64,000 nucleotides of DNA from DATGUP01 sp035301265 (GTDB lineage: Bacteria; Bacillota; Bacilli; Bacillales; Amphibacillaceae): positions 434,001-498,000 of the forward strand of contig DATGUP010000003.1 in NCBI GenBank assembly GCA_035301265.1, read 5' to 3'. A program made the position numbers and the translations under genes. Shown in pieces: positions 8,531-18,709 of this stretch. Numbering within the stretch: the first letter of the stretch is position 1; each line of letters opens with the position of its first letter. Under the pieces are notes generated by a model that saw only the letters and a list, made by a program, of their open reading frames with translations, had not been told where the DNA came from and did not search any database.

Positions 8531-9421
8531 CTAGCGATCGCGTTCACTGAAGTAATCGGTTAAATCCATCAAATACGATTTTTCAGCACCTGCATTTTCC
8601 AAAGCTTTTTTCGCTTTAAAAACATATATATCTTTTTGTTTCTTTGCGCCTTCAATACCGAGTAACTTCGGATATGTGCTTTTTTGTTTGCTTTCATCAC
8701 TTCCAATTGGTTTTCCGAGTTTCCGAGCGTCTCCAATCACATCTAAAATATCATCCTGCACTTGAAATATCAATCCGAGGTAGTAGGCATAATCATCTAA
8801 AAATTGAAGCTGGTCTTTCGCTGCCTTTCCGATATATGCCCCCGCCTTGATTGCGAATTTGAACAATTCACCTGTTTTAAAGGCATGGATGCGTTCTAAT
8901 TGTTCAAGAGTGGTATGTTCGTTTTCAGCTTTTAAATCCAATATCTGACCAGCCACCATGCCTTTTGGACCGCTTGCTCGAGAAAGCTGATTGATGAGAA
9001 ACACCTTTTGCTCATCATGTAAATGAGCATCAGATGCAATGAGCTCAAAACTATACGTGAGAAGCGCATCACCTGCTAATATCGCCGTTGCTTCATCAAA
9101 TACCTTATGGTTCGTTGGCTTTCCCCGACGAACATCATCATCATCCATTGCCGGTAAGTCATCATGAATTAATGAGTATGTATGAACAAGCTCTAATGCT
9201 ATAGATGTGCGGACAATTTTTGTTACATCTGTGCTGTATGCCAAAAAACTTGCAGCCAACAAAACAGGTCGCAGCCGTTTGCCACCAGATTCAAGTGAGT
9301 AAAGCATTGACTCTTTCAATCGTCTGGGAATAGCCAATTCACTTAGCAGGGAAATCATTTCATCCTCTATCATTCGTCTATGTTCTTGAATAAAAGCATG
9401 CAATCGATTTTGCACAATCAT
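8531..9421 (-). CDS. ispA: Farnesyl diphosphate synthase (polyprenyl synthetase)
   Basis: The enzyme joins isopentenyl diphosphate to dimethylallyl and geranyl diphosphate, giving C15 farnesyl diphosphate for undecaprenol, menaquinone and heme side chains. The 296-residue protein has the first aspartate-rich motif in [13 protein letters not shown] (near 80-95) and the second in [13 protein letters not shown] (near 220-232). The length matches B. subtilis YqiD/IspA. Its start overlaps the xseB stop by 4 nt (ATGA), so translation is probably coupled. The usual next gene, dxs, is absent, and OLE RNA follows instead. Confidence 0.95.
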   Translation of the reverse strand: MIVQNRLHAFIQEHRRMIEDEMISLLSELAIPRRLKESMLYSLESGGKRLRPVLLAASFLAYSTDVTKIVRTSIALELVHTYSLIHDDLPAMDDDDVRRGKPTNHKVFDEATAILAGDALLTYSFELIASDAHLHDEQKVFLINQLSRASGPKGMVAGQILDLKAENEHTTLEQLERIHAFKTGELFKFAIKAGAYIGKAAKDQLQFLDDYAYYLGLIFQVQDDILDVIGDARKLGKPIGSDESKQKSTYPKLLGIEGAKKQKDIYVFKAKKALENAGAEKSYLMDLTDYFSERDR

Positions 9422-9651
9422 TCGTCCTCCTGAATGTTAAAAGGTTCCAATTCACCATGTTCATTAACAATTTGAGTCATTTTTTCCTGAACATGAATCA
9501 ATTTATCATTGCATAGTTTAGATAACTGCATGCCTTCTTGATAATATTTAATCGCCTTTTCTAAAGGAACATCACCTTTTTCTAGTTTTTCCACAATCGA
9601 CTCCAGTTTTTGCATGGCTTCTTCAAAAGACATTGTCTGTTCATCGGTCAT
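9418..9651 (-). CDS. xseB: Exodeoxyribonuclease VII small subunit
   Basis: XseB is the small helical subunit that assembles on XseA to form exonuclease VII, which degrades single-stranded DNA from both ends. The 77-residue protein contains the family pattern [19 protein letters not shown] followed by [18 protein letters not shown]. The ATG at 9651 is preceded by AGGAGGAG and overlaps the xseA stop by 4 nt. A longer in-frame version has no better site. Confidence 0.95.
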   Translation of the reverse strand: MTDEQTMSFEEAMQKLESIVEKLEKGDVPLEKAIKYYQEGMQLSKLCNDKLIHVQEKMTQIVNEHGELEPFNIQEDE

Positions 9652-10994
9652 GAATTCTCCTCCTCTACTGATAAAACTTGGCAATCGATCTTGCCATCAG
9701 CTAGATTAATCGCAATGACATCGTGTTGATTGACCTGCTCGGTTGAATGGATAATCGTTCCATCTTTTGTATAAGGAATGGCATATCCACGTTTCATCAC
9801 TTCCAAGGGATTTAAAAGTGTCAATTTATCCACATTAGCCATGAGTTGATTATATTTAGAATCGATGAGTTGTTGCATTTGCGCATCGATTTGCTTTGAA
9901 AAGTTGTCCAGTTCTTTTCGTACCAGTTCTATTTGTCGTTTTGGATGTTGAGAAAACAATCGCATATTCAGGTGAGCTAATGCTTCTTCTTTTTGCTCCA
10001 TTCGCATTGACATCGATTGTTTTAATCGCTCAACGTATCTGTCCAGCTCCTGTTCTTTTTGATTGATTAATTGCTCGGGATAGCGGAAAGCAAACGATTG
10101 TTTGATCCGGTTTAATGCATCGGTATAGTTTTTCATTATTAATTGTAGAGATCTCGACATCGTACGCACTAACGTCTGTATTTTATCTAAAAGCTCAAAT
10201 CGTGAAGGAACCGCTAATTCAGCTGCTCCGGTAGGGGTCGGTGCTCGTAAATCGGCAACAAAATCGCTAATGGTCACATCCGTTTCATGCCCTACAGCGG
10301 AAATAATCGGAATTGCCGAATGAAATATGGCTTTTGCTGTTTTTTCCTCATTAAAAGCCCATAGTTCTTCAATAGAGCCTCCACCACGCCCAACAATTAG
10401 AAGATCGAAATCACCCTTTTGGTTCGCCCATTCAATCGCCCTTTTGATTGAATCGGCAGCATTTGGCCCCTGTACAAGTACCGGTAAGACAGTTGTAGCA
10501 ACAATGGGGTATCTCCTTTTGATAGTCGTTATAATATCTCTTATCGCAGCCCCAGTCGGCGATGTAATCACTCCGATATGTTTCGGAAACGAGGGAAGTT
10601 CTTTTTTATGGCTTTTGTCAAAATAGCCTTGTTCTTGAAGTTTTTCTTTTAATTGTTCAAAAGCGAGATAAAGCGAGCCGATACCATCAGGTTCCATATG
10701 CCGTATGTACAATTGGTATTGGCCGTACGGTTCAAAAACGCCGACTTCCCCTTTGATAAGCACATGCATACCGTCTTCGGGTCGGAATTTCAAATAACGG
10801 TTATCGCTAGCAAACATCACGGCCTGGATTCGCGTTTGGTCATCTTTAATCGTTAAATACATATGTCCTCGGCTATGATGTTTAAAGTTGGAGATTTCCC
10901 CTTTAAGCCATACATTTCTTAAATGAGCATCTGTTTCGAGTTTGTGCTTAATATATTTAGTTAATGCTGTAACAGTTAAATATTTATTATGCAA
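9648..10994 (-). CDS. xseA: Exodeoxyribonuclease VII large subunit
   Basis: XseA is the catalytic subunit of exonuclease VII. The 448-residue protein starts with an OB-fold domain (about residues 1-110). The catalytic domain contains [12 protein letters not shown], the glycine-rich [17 protein letters not shown] and [24 protein letters not shown], followed by a long coiled-coil arm (about 280-400). The start is TTG at 10994, with AAAGGA 10 nt upstream inside the end of folD, and the two genes overlap by 8 nt. Confidence 0.96.
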   Translation of the reverse strand: MHNKYLTVTALTKYIKHKLETDAHLRNVWLKGEISNFKHHSRGHMYLTIKDDQTRIQAVMFASDNRYLKFRPEDGMHVLIKGEVGVFEPYGQYQLYIRHMEPDGIGSLYLAFEQLKEKLQEQGYFDKSHKKELPSFPKHIGVITSPTGAAIRDIITTIKRRYPIVATTVLPVLVQGPNAADSIKRAIEWANQKGDFDLLIVGRGGGSIEELWAFNEEKTAKAIFHSAIPIISAVGHETDVTISDFVADLRAPTPTGAAELAVPSRFELLDKIQTLVRTMSRSLQLIMKNYTDALNRIKQSFAFRYPEQLINQKEQELDRYVERLKQSMSMRMEQKEEALAHLNMRLFSQHPKRQIELVRKELDNFSKQIDAQMQQLIDSKYNQLMANVDKLTLLNPLEVMKRGYAIPYTKDGTIIHSTEQVNQHDVIAINLADGKIDCQVLSVEEENS

Positions 10995-11844
10995 TGGTTT
11001 GCCGTCCTTTGGCTGCTTTGATAGTATTTTCCAGCAGCATGGTTATAGTCATGGGGCCTACGCCTTTTGGAACCGGCGTGATATATGAGGCCTTTTGTTT
11101 TACCTCTGCAAAGTCAACATCACCGGTCAATGTTCCGTCATTAAGACGATTAATGCCAACATCAACCACAACTGCACCTGGTTTGACATCACACGATCGA
11201 ATGAAATGTGGTTGACCAACAGCAACGATAAGTATATCGCCACTTGATGTGAATTTTTGTAAATCCTTAGTTTTAGAATGACAATATGTCACCGTTGCAT
11301 GCTCGTTCAGCAACATCTGTCCCACGGGTTTTCCAACAATATTACTCCGGCCGACAATAACGACATGTTTTCCTTCAAGTGATATATCTTCAGCTTTCAG
11401 CATTGTGATAATCCCGTGAGGTGTACATGGAAAAAATGTCTCCTGTCCCACCATCATACGTCCGATATTGATAGGATGAAAACCATCAACATCTTTATTT
11501 GGGTGAATGGATTCGATAACTTTATATTCACGAATATGTTCGGGAAGTGGCAGTTGCACAAGAATACCGTGAACCGAAGGCTTGTTGTTAAGATGTTCAA
11601 CATGCTCAAGCAGTTCGGCTTCTGTCGTTTGTTCAGGAAGTGCGATCACTTCAGATATCATACCCGTTTCATGACACGCTCTTTTCTTTCCATTTACATA
11701 CGATTGAGAAGCCGGATCATTCCCAACCATTAAAACAGTTAAACAAGGTGTAATCCCTTTTTGTTTTAATTGGACAACTTCATTTTTCAGTCGATGCCGA
11801 TATTTTTGCGCCAATGCTTTTCCATCGATAACCTTTGCCGTCAT
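10987..11844 (-). CDS. folD: Bifunctional methylenetetrahydrofolate dehydrogenase/cyclohydrolase
   Basis: FolD interconverts 5,10-methylene-, 5,10-methenyl- and 10-formyl-tetrahydrofolate with NADP, supplying one-carbon units for purines and formyl-Met-tRNA. The 285-residue protein has the catalytic lysine region SQSYVNGKKRACHETG (near residue 50), QLPLPEHI near 99, DVDGFHPINIGR near 120, and the dinucleotide-binding VVIVGRSNIVGKPVGQML near 160. It ends with PKGVGPMTITMLLENT. The ATG is preceded by AAGGGGGAG. It lies between nusB and xseA, as in B. subtilis. Confidence 0.97.
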   Translation of the reverse strand: MTAKVIDGKALAQKYRHRLKNEVVQLKQKGITPCLTVLMVGNDPASQSYVNGKKRACHETGMISEVIALPEQTTEAELLEHVEHLNNKPSVHGILVQLPLPEHIREYKVIESIHPNKDVDGFHPINIGRMMVGQETFFPCTPHGIITMLKAEDISLEGKHVVIVGRSNIVGKPVGQMLLNEHATVTYCHSKTKDLQKFTSSGDILIVAVGQPHFIRSCDVKPGAVVVDVGINRLNDGTLTGDVDFAEVKQKASYITPVPKGVGPMTITMLLENTIKAAKGRQTIA

Positions 11845-11860
11845 ATCTAAACTCCCCCTT

Positions 11861-12241
11861 TCAAGTTATGATTTTTGATAGAACACCGTTGACAAATTTG
11901 CTGGACTTCTCGTCACCGTAAATTTTGGCTAATTCTACAGCCTCATTAATGGAAACACCTGGCGGAATGTCATCGAGAAACATTATTTCATATGTAGCGA
12001 TGCGCATGATCGTTTTTTCAACCAATGCAATGCGATGGATGGACCAGTTCTCCATATGGTTCATTATCGTTTCATCAATGCTTGTCTTATTTTTTACGAC
12101 ACCTTGAATGAGAGTGTTTAAGAATGAATCAGCTTCGACTGTTCCTAAATAACTTTTCATAGCCGATTGTGGGTCGATATCATTCATGTCAATCTGAAAT
12201 AGTATCTGAAATGCTTTTTCTCTTGCTTCATGGCGGTTCAT
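11861..12241 (-). CDS. nusB: Transcription antitermination factor NusB
   Basis: NusB binds boxA RNA with NusE (S10) and helps rRNA antitermination. The 126-residue all-helical protein begins MNRHEAREKAFQILFQIDMND and ends with VELAKIYGDEKSSKFVNGVL, both typical. I chose the ATG at 12241, with AAGGAG about 10 nt upstream. The upstream extension to 12295 is unlike any NusB. It is first in the run nusB-folD-xseA-xseB-ispA. Confidence 0.95.
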   Translation of the reverse strand: MNRHEAREKAFQILFQIDMNDIDPQSAMKSYLGTVEADSFLNTLIQGVVKNKTSIDETIMNHMENWSIHRIALVEKTIMRIATYEIMFLDDIPPGVSINEAVELAKIYGDEKSSKFVNGVLSKIIT

Positions 12242-12321
12242 CAATTGATGGCTCCTTCTTGAGAATGTTGGAATACGATGAATAGCGGGTACCAATCTTC
12301 GTGCCCGCCTTCACTCTACAA

Positions 12322-12330
12322 ATCATATCA
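12322..12330 (-). promoter_or_regulatory. Extended -10 promoter of nusB
   Basis: On the minus strand TGATATGAT lies about 80 bp before the nusB start, with no strong -35. It would drive nusB-folD-xseAB-ispA independently of the terminated accBC-yqhY transcript. Confidence 0.45.
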
Positions 12331-12467
12331 TGACCTAACACGTAATGCTAGATCAAGCAATGAATCATGTTAGCATTGAATGAAGAACATCCTCCAAGCA
12401 TTCCCGCGAATGATTCTCGCTTATCTTTACTTTTGTTTTCTAGCCCAAGATATACATAACACTAAAT

Positions 12468-12496
12468 TAGGTCAAAAGGAATCCCCTTTTGACCTA
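12468..12496 (-). terminator. Terminator of the accBC-yqhY transcript
   Basis: A 12-bp perfect stem (TAGGTCAAAAGG at 12468-12479 and its complement at 12485-12496) with a 5-nt loop lies 4 bp past the yqhY stop. The T run on the minus side is weak. Confidence 0.7.
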
Positions 12497-12500
12497 GTTG

Positions 12501-12896
12501 TTAACTTTTTTCGTCAGTTTCTTCTTGATCATCCATTTGTAAACCGACAACATGCACATTAATTTCATCAATATGAAGCGAGGTCATATTTTTCAAGGTT
12601 TGCCTGATATTATCCTGAATTTTTTGAGCAACTTTCGGAATCGAAACGCCAAAATTCAAGATAACATACAAATCAATTGCGATTCCATCATCGGTTAATT
12701 CAACTTTAACACCTTTACTATGTGTTTTCTTACCGAAGCGTTCGACAACTCCCGTAGCAAAATTCCCTCTCATTGCATATAATCCTTCAACCTCGGATGC
12801 GGCGATTCCAGCAATAACTTCTATAACTTCGGGAGCAATTTCGACACGACCCATTTCAGAATGTTCACTGACATTCAATAGTTGTTGTTCACTCAT
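12501..12896 (-). CDS. yqhY: Asp23/Gls24 family protein YqhY
   Basis: This is a 131-residue DUF322/Asp23 protein with the family pattern [24 protein letters not shown] near the N terminus and a hydrophilic C terminus. In B. subtilis, yqhY is linked to accBC and its loss disturbs fatty acid synthesis through acetyl-CoA carboxylase activity. The same gene order accB-accC-yqhY is kept here, with an 8-nt overlap with accC. The start ATG at 12896 has AAAGGAG 8 nt upstream. The molecular function is not settled. Confidence 0.9.
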   Translation of the reverse strand: MSEQQLLNVSEHSEMGRVEIAPEVIEVIAGIAASEVEGLYAMRGNFATGVVERFGKKTHSKGVKVELTDDGIAIDLYVILNFGVSIPKVAQKIQDNIRQTLKNMTSLHIDEINVHVVGLQMDDQEETDEKS

Positions 12897-14274
12897 GTTT
12901 TTCACTCCTTTCTACTCGCTCCTCTTGTTCCTCAATTGGATAGTCATTTAAAAAATCCGTGTTGAAATCTCCTTTAACAAAAACATCATGTTCCATGATC
13001 ATGCGATGAAACGGAATAGTGGTATCAACACCTTCGACAATATATTCATCCAAAGCGCGTTGCATTCGTCTGATGGCTTCGTCCCTTGTTGGACCATATG
13101 CAATTAATTTAGCGATCATGGAATCGTAAAAAGGAGGTATGCTATAACCAGGGTATACTGCTGAATCAACACGAATTCCCAATCCACCCGGCGGAAGGTA
13201 CATGCTTATTTTACCTGGTGAAGGTAGGAAATGATTAAATGGATTTTCAGCATTGATCCTACATTCAATAGCCCACCCATTCATCTTGATGTCTTCCTGT
13301 TTAAGTGATAGTTTTTCATTATTCGCTATTTTTATTTGCTCTTTGATTAAATCGACACCCGTTACCATTTCCGTCACGGGATGCTCAACCTGTATACGTG
13401 TGTTCATTTCCATGAAATAAAAATTTTGTGTCGACCGGTCGAAAATAAATTCAACTGTACCCGCACCAACGTAATCAACTGCTTTTGCAGCTCTAATCGC
13501 CGCTTCGCCCATTCTATCTCTAATGTCCGAAGTTATTCCCGGCGATGGTGTTTCCTCGATTAATTTTTGCAAACGCCGTTGGATCGTACAATCCCTTTCA
13601 CCAAGATGGATGACATTGCCATAGTTATCAGCTAGTATTTGAATTTCCACATGGCGGAAATCTTCGATAAATTTTTCTAAGTATATGCCAGGATTGCCAA
13701 ATGCCGTTTCCGCTTCTTTCTGTGTGAGGCGCATCCCTTTGATCAGTTCTTCTTCATTTTTTGCTACGCGGATCCCCTTTCCCCCGCCGCCAGCGGTTGC
13801 CTTGATGATCACAGGATAACCGATCTCATTCGCTACTTTTTTCGCCATGGCGTCATCCTCTATCACTCCATCGGAACCCGGAACAATAGGTACATTTGCT
13901 TTTTTCATTGTTTCCCTTGCCACATCTTTCATTCCCATTTGTTGAATAGCTGCTGGATCCGGACCGATAAAAGTTATATTGCATGCTTTGCATATTTCTG
14001 CAAAGTCAGCATTTTCTGCTAAAAAGCCATATCCGGGATGAATGGCATCAACGTTTGTTAACGTCGCCGCACTCATGATATTTGTAAAATCAAGATAGCT
14101 TTTCTTGCTCGAGGTGGGGCCAATACAAATGGACTCGTCGGCTAGTTGAACGTGCAGTGCGTCTTTGTCAGCCTCAGAATACACTGCCACAGTTTGTAAA
14201 CCCATTTCCTTACACGCTCGGATAATGCGAACGGCAATTTCCCCTCTGTTGGCAATTAGCACTTTCTCAATCAT
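12889..14274 (-). CDS. accC: Acetyl-CoA carboxylase, biotin carboxylase subunit
   Basis: AccC uses ATP and bicarbonate to carboxylate the biotin on AccB, the first half of malonyl-CoA formation. The 461-residue protein has [15 protein letters not shown] at the start, the ATP-grasp glycine loop [12 protein letters not shown] near 160-171, [12 protein letters not shown], and the catalytic [16 protein letters not shown] near 285-300. The ATG at 14274 suits the GGGG site upstream and the known N terminus. An ATG three codons earlier is too close to that site. It follows accB after 13 bp. Confidence 0.97.
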   Translation of the reverse strand: MIEKVLIANRGEIAVRIIRACKEMGLQTVAVYSEADKDALHVQLADESICIGPTSSKKSYLDFTNIMSAATLTNVDAIHPGYGFLAENADFAEICKACNITFIGPDPAAIQQMGMKDVARETMKKANVPIVPGSDGVIEDDAMAKKVANEIGYPVIIKATAGGGGKGIRVAKNEEELIKGMRLTQKEAETAFGNPGIYLEKFIEDFRHVEIQILADNYGNVIHLGERDCTIQRRLQKLIEETPSPGITSDIRDRMGEAAIRAAKAVDYVGAGTVEFIFDRSTQNFYFMEMNTRIQVEHPVTEMVTGVDLIKEQIKIANNEKLSLKQEDIKMNGWAIECRINAENPFNHFLPSPGKISMYLPPGGLGIRVDSAVYPGYSIPPFYDSMIAKLIAYGPTRDEAIRRMQRALDEYIVEGVDTTIPFHRMIMEHDVFVKGDFNTDFLNDYPIEEQEERVERSEKHE

Positions 14275-14287
14275 GTACAACATCCCC

Positions 14288-14803
14288 TTACTTGACTCTT
14301 ACTCTAAATAAAGGCTGACCATATTCTACTAACTCACCGTTTTCCACCAATACTTCTGTGATTTCACCCGCCACTTCGGCCTCAATCTCATTAAACAGCT
14401 TCATAGCTTCTACGATGCAGACCACCGTGTCTTCCTGCACCTGGCTTCCCACCTTAACATACGGTTCGCTTTCTGGTGACGGAGCCGCATAAAATGTACC
14501 AACCATTGGGGAAACGATTTCATAGTCGTCGGTCGCTTGTTCTTTTTCTTCCGCAGACCCATCTGTATTTAACTCCGGTTCTGTCACTTGCTCTTTTGGT
14601 ATGTCCAAATGCCGATCAGATTCATCTTCTGATTGCTTACCAATGTCATCGGTCGATGGGTTGTTTTTTACAGTATTTACAGTTTTTGCTTCAGATGATT
14701 TTTTCATAGAAACAGTCGTATCATTCGTTTCATAAACAAATTCTTCAATAGATGAATTATCAATTAGCCTTATTAGTTCCCGTATTTCTTGTATTTTTAG
14801 CAT
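14288..14803 (-). CDS. accB: Biotin carboxyl carrier protein of acetyl-CoA carboxylase
   Basis: AccB carries the biotin that shuttles CO2 between biotin carboxylase and carboxyltransferase. The 171-residue protein has an N-terminal conserved helix ([20 protein letters not shown]), a long acidic linker rich in E, D, S and T (about 30-85), and a C-terminal biotinyl domain with [15 protein letters not shown] and the biotin-attachment motif [10 protein letters not shown]. The linker is acidic rather than the Ala/Pro/Gln-rich linker of B. subtilis. ATG 14803 has AAAGG 9 nt upstream. Confidence 0.97.
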   Translation of the reverse strand: MLKIQEIRELIRLIDNSSIEEFVYETNDTTVSMKKSSEAKTVNTVKNNPSTDDIGKQSEDESDRHLDIPKEQVTEPELNTDGSAEEKEQATDDYEIVSPMVGTFYAAPSPESEPYVKVGSQVQEDTVVCIVEAMKLFNEIEAEVAGEITEVLVENGELVEYGQPLFRVRVK

Positions 14804-14937
14804 ATCCGGCATCCTTTCATGTACAATATTGACAACATTTTTTCATTTCCTTTATAATATTTTACGATAAATACGATAAACGCATCAACCCTGATCCCCC
14901 GGTGACTCAATGAAGGAATCACGATACTTTCATAATC

Positions 14938-14946
14938 ATTATACCA
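14938..14946 (-). promoter_or_regulatory. Probable promoter of accBC-yqhY
   Basis: On the minus strand TGGTATAAT is a perfect extended -10, about 130 bp upstream of accB, with no good -35. The resulting leader of about 125 nt contains only short imperfect hairpins. Confidence 0.4.
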
Positions 14947-14981
14947 ATAGTAGCACACGATTACGAAAAAAATTTTTACAA

Positions 14982-15017
14982 CAAAAAGATGCCAAGTTTT
15001 CATACAATAACTTGACA
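14982..15017 (-). terminator. Terminator of the spoIIIA operon
   Basis: On the minus strand TGTCAAGTT pairs with AACTTGGCA (15009-15017 with 14990-14998, one G-T pair), followed by a T-rich tract. It lies about 20 bp past the spoIIIAH stop. Confidence 0.65.
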
Positions 15018-15035
15018 CCTTTTAGATCACAATCT

Positions 15036-15590
15036 TTAATTTTCCGTTGGCTGGTAATTAACGTTAACTTTTACATCACCAAACTCGTCTCGGATCATTT
15101 GCATGATATGAATCACTTCATCATCTGATAACTCATCAACTTTTACATGAACATGAACTTTATCATCTTCGGAACGAACCAAAACATCATCATAATCTTG
15201 GGCGGCCATAATAGATTCCTCCAAAATGGATTCTTTAGCCGTAATGTCATCCAATTGATCCATATTCTCTAACGCTTTGTTTTTCTCGTCTACTGAAGCT
15301 GTGCTCGATGTTACAATGCTTTCTAAACGATCTTTCGTCAGGCTTCTTTTATCTCGTATTTCCATTCGCATAGTTGTAAACAGTTCGTCTTGCCCTAAAT
15401 TTCTCGTGCCGTCTACCTCTGTCTCCTCTTCATCGTCGGTATCGGCGCGGTCATTCGTCACTTCTCCGGAATCATCTTCACCTTTATCGATATAAGCAAA
15501 TTCATCGTTTTTAGAAGTCATATAGTATACACTGAGCACAATCATCAAACTTAGCATTGTTAAAAGCCATACGGTTTGTTTCTTCAGCAT
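15036..15590 (-). CDS. spoIIIAH: Stage III sporulation protein AH
   Basis: SpoIIIAH sits in the mother-cell membrane. Its extracellular YscJ/FliF-like ring domain pairs with forespore SpoIIQ to join the two cells. The 184-residue protein starts MLKKQTVWLLTMLSLMIVLS, giving one N-terminal membrane segment (about 6-25). An acidic linker follows, then the ring-building domain (about 80-184). It is shorter than the 218-residue B. subtilis protein, mostly in the linker. It is last in the operon, 12 bp after spoIIIAG. Confidence 0.93.
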   Translation of the reverse strand: MLKKQTVWLLTMLSLMIVLSVYYMTSKNDEFAYIDKGEDDSGEVTNDRADTDDEEETEVDGTRNLGQDELFTTMRMEIRDKRSLTKDRLESIVTSSTASVDEKNKALENMDQLDDITAKESILEESIMAAQDYDDVLVRSEDDKVHVHVKVDELSDDEVIHIMQMIRDEFGDVKVNVNYQPTEN

Positions 15591-15602
15591 ATTCCAACCT
15601 CC

Positions 15603-16238
15603 TTATTTTTTTGGCTTCACCGACACCCTGTGAACAGGGACATCCAAAACACGAGAGATCGATTCAACAATCCACTCTTCGACACTTGGGTGATCCGCAC
15701 CTTTTGCTATAACAAAAACACCCCGGACATCTGGTTTTTTAGTCTGAACCAATAACGGCACTTCTTTATCTGCTTGACGAACAAGAACGACGGTAGATTC
15801 TTGGGTACTGTCATCGACTTCCCTTGTTCCTCCGTTTGTATCTTCTTCTTCGGTTGTTTGCTGATTCGTAATCAGATCCTTTTCATACACTTTAACAGTC
15901 GTTGAGTCTAGATTAACAAGCACTTCAGCATCAGATACGCCTTGTATTTTATTCAACATGCTTTCCAAATCGGTTTCATAGCTCGATTCTAATTCTTCAA
16001 CATCCGCTGTTAGCGATGATGATTGATTAACAGGCGTTTCCGTGCTTTCTTTAGGTACGATTTCTGTATCACTACTCGAAGAATTATCGTCCGATGACGA
16101 AAACGCATTGCCGATAATCAATAGCAAAAGCCCAATCAATCCAAAGATGATGAGAAAACTCGTCTTTTTTCCCATTTTTTTCGGTTGATGCGAATCATCT
16201 TTTGCCGATTGAAGAAAGTTTTTTAGTTTCTGTTTCAA
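15603..16238 (-). CDS. spoIIIAG: Stage III sporulation protein AG
   Basis: SpoIIIAG forms a large ring in the space between mother cell and forespore, as part of the SpoIIIA-SpoIIQ feeding channel. The 211-residue protein has a basic cytoplasmic N terminus, one membrane segment near residues 25-45, a Ser/Asp-rich linker and a ring domain ending VLDVPVHRVSVKPKK. I chose the TTG at 16238. The strong GGGAGGGAGGG lies just upstream, and the codon overlaps the spoIIIAF stop as TTGA. The ATG at 16256 would lie before that ribosome binding site. Confidence 0.92.
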   Translation of the reverse strand: MKQKLKNFLQSAKDDSHQPKKMGKKTSFLIIFGLIGLLLLIIGNAFSSSDDNSSSSDTEIVPKESTETPVNQSSSLTADVEELESSYETDLESMLNKIQGVSDAEVLVNLDSTTVKVYEKDLITNQQTTEEEDTNGGTREVDDSTQESTVVLVRQADKEVPLLVQTKKPDVRGVFVIAKGADHPSVEEWIVESISRVLDVPVHRVSVKPKK

Positions 16239-16855
16239 GATGTCCCTCCCTCCCATATGACCGTAATTTTGTCACCACTGATTTCCCAAACATCTTGCAG
16301 AAGATGTTTTATCTCTCCTCCAATCTCATCTTCCTCACGATTTAAAGGTGTATTGGTGTTAATTGTAATGTCTTCAACAACTTTTACGGATCCCTCCTCA
16401 TCCGCAGATTCTTCTACGTATACAATGACTTCGTCCAAGTTATCATAGTTAAAATCGCCGCTGTCATTAAATTCAAAATCGATTGTTTTAATGACCGCTT
16501 GGTGTTGTTTCAGCAAAGGTTTTTCCGCTATATCGGTGAGTTGGACAGCCATTTGTTCTAAAATATATGCATCTTGTGAAGCTTCTATTTCTTTTTTTTG
16601 CATTTTCAGCAATTTTTCCGTCTTGTTCAATTCACCTTGATCCTGATCCAACTGTGCTAAGGAAGCTTCTATCGTCTCGCGAATATTCATATCAAATAGA
16701 TGGAATATCGGTTTTAAAAGAATTAAAATTAATATCAGACCGACAACGAATTTAATATATTTTTTCATCGACGTTGCTGGAATGAGTAAATCAATAATCG
16801 TGGCTAATAAAACAAAAATGATGATTTGACTGACCCATTGATTCAAGACATCCAT
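16235..16855 (-). CDS. spoIIIAF: Stage III sporulation protein AF
   Basis: This 206-residue membrane protein of the SpoIIIA complex has two N-terminal membrane segments (about residues 7-27 and 33-52, with PATSMKKYIKFVVGLIL between them). A soluble C-terminal ring-like domain faces the intermembrane space. The start ATG lies 10 bp after spoIIIAE, with GGAGGGAT upstream, and the end overlaps spoIIIAG by 4 nt. Confidence 0.93.
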   Translation of the reverse strand: MDVLNQWVSQIIIFVLLATIIDLLIPATSMKKYIKFVVGLILILILLKPIFHLFDMNIRETIEASLAQLDQDQGELNKTEKLLKMQKKEIEASQDAYILEQMAVQLTDIAEKPLLKQHQAVIKTIDFEFNDSGDFNYDNLDEVIVYVEESADEEGSVKVVEDITINTNTPLNREEDEIGGEIKHLLQDVWEISGDKITVIWEGGTS

Positions 16856-16865
16856 TCAATCCCTC

Positions 16866-18050
16866 CTAGCGCAGGAGCAATGTCATATGACTTGCGATCA
16901 CTATGATGACAATAGCGAGAAAGAACATGAGAGTTACAGTGAGTAAACAAGCCAAAATAAAAGTAATAAATTTGCTAATGGTATTAAGACATTCGATGAG
17001 CGGGCCTCCGCCAATGGGTTGTAATACGGCAGCTGCTACTTTATAAATGAATGCAATGGCAAAGATTTTAATAGCGGGAAATATAGCGATCAAAATAATA
17101 ATGACTACACCAACAATTCCAACGGCATTTTTTAATAATAATGAAGCGCTCAATATCGTATCGGTAGCATCAGTAAAGGTCCGACCAACGACTGGAATAA
17201 AGTTTCCCGTTATAAATTTTGCCGTTTTCATAGCTACTCCATCTTGAACCGCGCTTGCTGCCCCTTGTACGGACATCACTCCGAGAAATATTGTCAAAAA
17301 AGCCCCAAGGACACCGATAGCGACCGATTTAAACAGATTAGCCAAATGAGTCACCTGGAAATTTTCATTCAAACTGCTAACTATATATAACAGAGCAGAT
17401 AGAAATAATAACGGCATAATGAATTTAGACACCAGTACGCTGCTAAGATGAATCAAAAAAATAATGAGTGGATGAAAGAACGATACTGATGCAACTTGTC
17501 CAAACGTTGCCATCAATCCTAATATGAGTGGAACAAGAGCAATCATGAAACTACTCATAGTATCGATGGCTTCTTGGGCATACGAAACGGAGAGATAGAA
17601 ACTGTTCAAGGCTAAAAAAATTAAAACTAAATAAACGACAAAATAAGCAATTTTACTTACCATTCCTTGCTCAAAGGCTGTATGCATGGTTTGTAGAATG
17701 GCTGAAAATAACGTCAAGAGCATCAACGTCCCTAACAACCGCCCATTGATAATAAGCTCATGAAATAAATATTCGAGAATGCCCACGATTGCTTGCTTCA
17801 AGGAAAATGATTCATGTCCTTTGATAAAATCACGAAGATTTGTTTTTTCAAGGCCGGAAATAAAATTTCCATAATCATGGACGATTTTGTCCCAGTATTG
17901 CCGAATCCCATCTAGCGAAACATTCTCCAGCATATCATCTTCGGCTTCACCAATCATATCAGTTGTTGGATCAGCTAAACTGATCGTTTGCTTAGCAAAC
18001 AATGATATGAAAATAATCGATATCCCGACGAGCCATTGATATCGTCTCAT
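16866..18050 (-). CDS. spoIIIAE: Stage III sporulation protein AE
   Basis: SpoIIIAE is the largest membrane component of the mother-cell complex that keeps the engulfed forespore metabolically active and sigma-G working. The 394-residue protein has a cleavable-looking signal sequence (residues 1-26), a soluble N-terminal part with YGNFISGLEK, and about seven membrane segments from residue 95 on, including the conserved VVGRTFTDATDTILSAS loop. The length matches the family. Confidence 0.95.
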   Translation of the reverse strand: MRRYQWLVGISIIFISLFAKQTISLADPTTDMIGEAEDDMLENVSLDGIRQYWDKIVHDYGNFISGLEKTNLRDFIKGHESFSLKQAIVGILEYLFHELIINGRLLGTLMLLTLFSAILQTMHTAFEQGMVSKIAYFVVYLVLIFLALNSFYLSVSYAQEAIDTMSSFMIALVPLILGLMATFGQVASVSFFHPLIIFLIHLSSVLVSKFIMPLLFLSALLYIVSSLNENFQVTHLANLFKSVAIGVLGAFLTIFLGVMSVQGAASAVQDGVAMKTAKFITGNFIPVVGRTFTDATDTILSASLLLKNAVGIVGVVIIILIAIFPAIKIFAIAFIYKVAAAVLQPIGGGPLIECLNTISKFITFILACLLTVTLMFFLAIVIIVIASHMTLLLR

Positions 18051-18084
18051 TCACGACCATTTCTCCTTTCATGTCAAAGTTTAT

Positions 18085-18477
18085 TTAGGCTGCGGGTAAA
18101 AAATTAATAATAGCCTCGATGACTGCTGTAATAATAGGGATGGCTAATAATAAGATAAATATCTTTCCGGCTAACTCAATTTTGGATGCGACAGATGAAA
18201 GACCGGCGTCTTTTGTTATACTAGCACCTAGCTCTGCAATATAAGCAATACCGATAATTTTTAAAATAGTCTTCATGTATACACCGTCGACGCTTGCTTT
18301 TTGACCGAGCGCTTCAATCAGCTGAATAATCGTTCCAATTTGGCGGATGACCGTCAAAAATATAGCAATCCCCGTTATCACGACAATAAAAAAGGCAAAT
18401 GATCGATTCATATCTTTTAGTACAATGTATAAAATACTGGCAATTATTCCGAAAACGACAATATTGATAATCTCCAT
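18085..18477 (-). CDS. spoIIIAD: Stage III sporulation protein AD
   Basis: This 130-residue integral membrane protein has about four hydrophobic helices. It shows the family pattern GIAYIAELGASITKDAGLSSVASKIELAGK near residues 80-108. It belongs to the SpoIIIA channel, and AC and AD are thought to form part of its membrane base. It starts 6 bp after spoIIIAC. Confidence 0.95.
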   Translation of the reverse strand: MEIINIVVFGIIASILYIVLKDMNRSFAFFIVVITGIAIFLTVIRQIGTIIQLIEALGQKASVDGVYMKTILKIIGIAYIAELGASITKDAGLSSVASKIELAGKIFILLLAIPIITAVIEAIINFLPAA

Positions 18478-18483
18478 GCGCGA

Positions 18484-18690
18484 TTACCCCTGAAACAGGA
18501 AAACAGATTTTATTTGTTGAAACAAATCAGACAAACTGTTCACAACGATGACAAGGACGATTATAAAACCAACGAGTGTGGCAAACTGAGCAATCTCTTC
18601 TTTTCCCATTTGTTTGAGGATGGTATGAATCATTGCGACAATAATACCTATTCCGGCAATTTGAAATAAAATAGATGCATCGGTGAACAT
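18484..18690 (-). CDS. spoIIIAC: Stage III sporulation protein AC
   Basis: This 68-residue membrane protein has two hydrophobic helices (about 7-27 and 37-57) joined by LKQMGKEEIAQFATL, the family signature. It lies between spoIIIAB and spoIIIAD, as in all bacilli. AAAGGAGT precedes the ATG. Confidence 0.95.
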   Translation of the reverse strand: MFTDASILFQIAGIGIIVAMIHTILKQMGKEEIAQFATLVGFIIVLVIVVNSLSDLFQQIKSVFLFQG

Positions 18691-18709
18691 AGATGGTACT
18701 CCTTTCCTC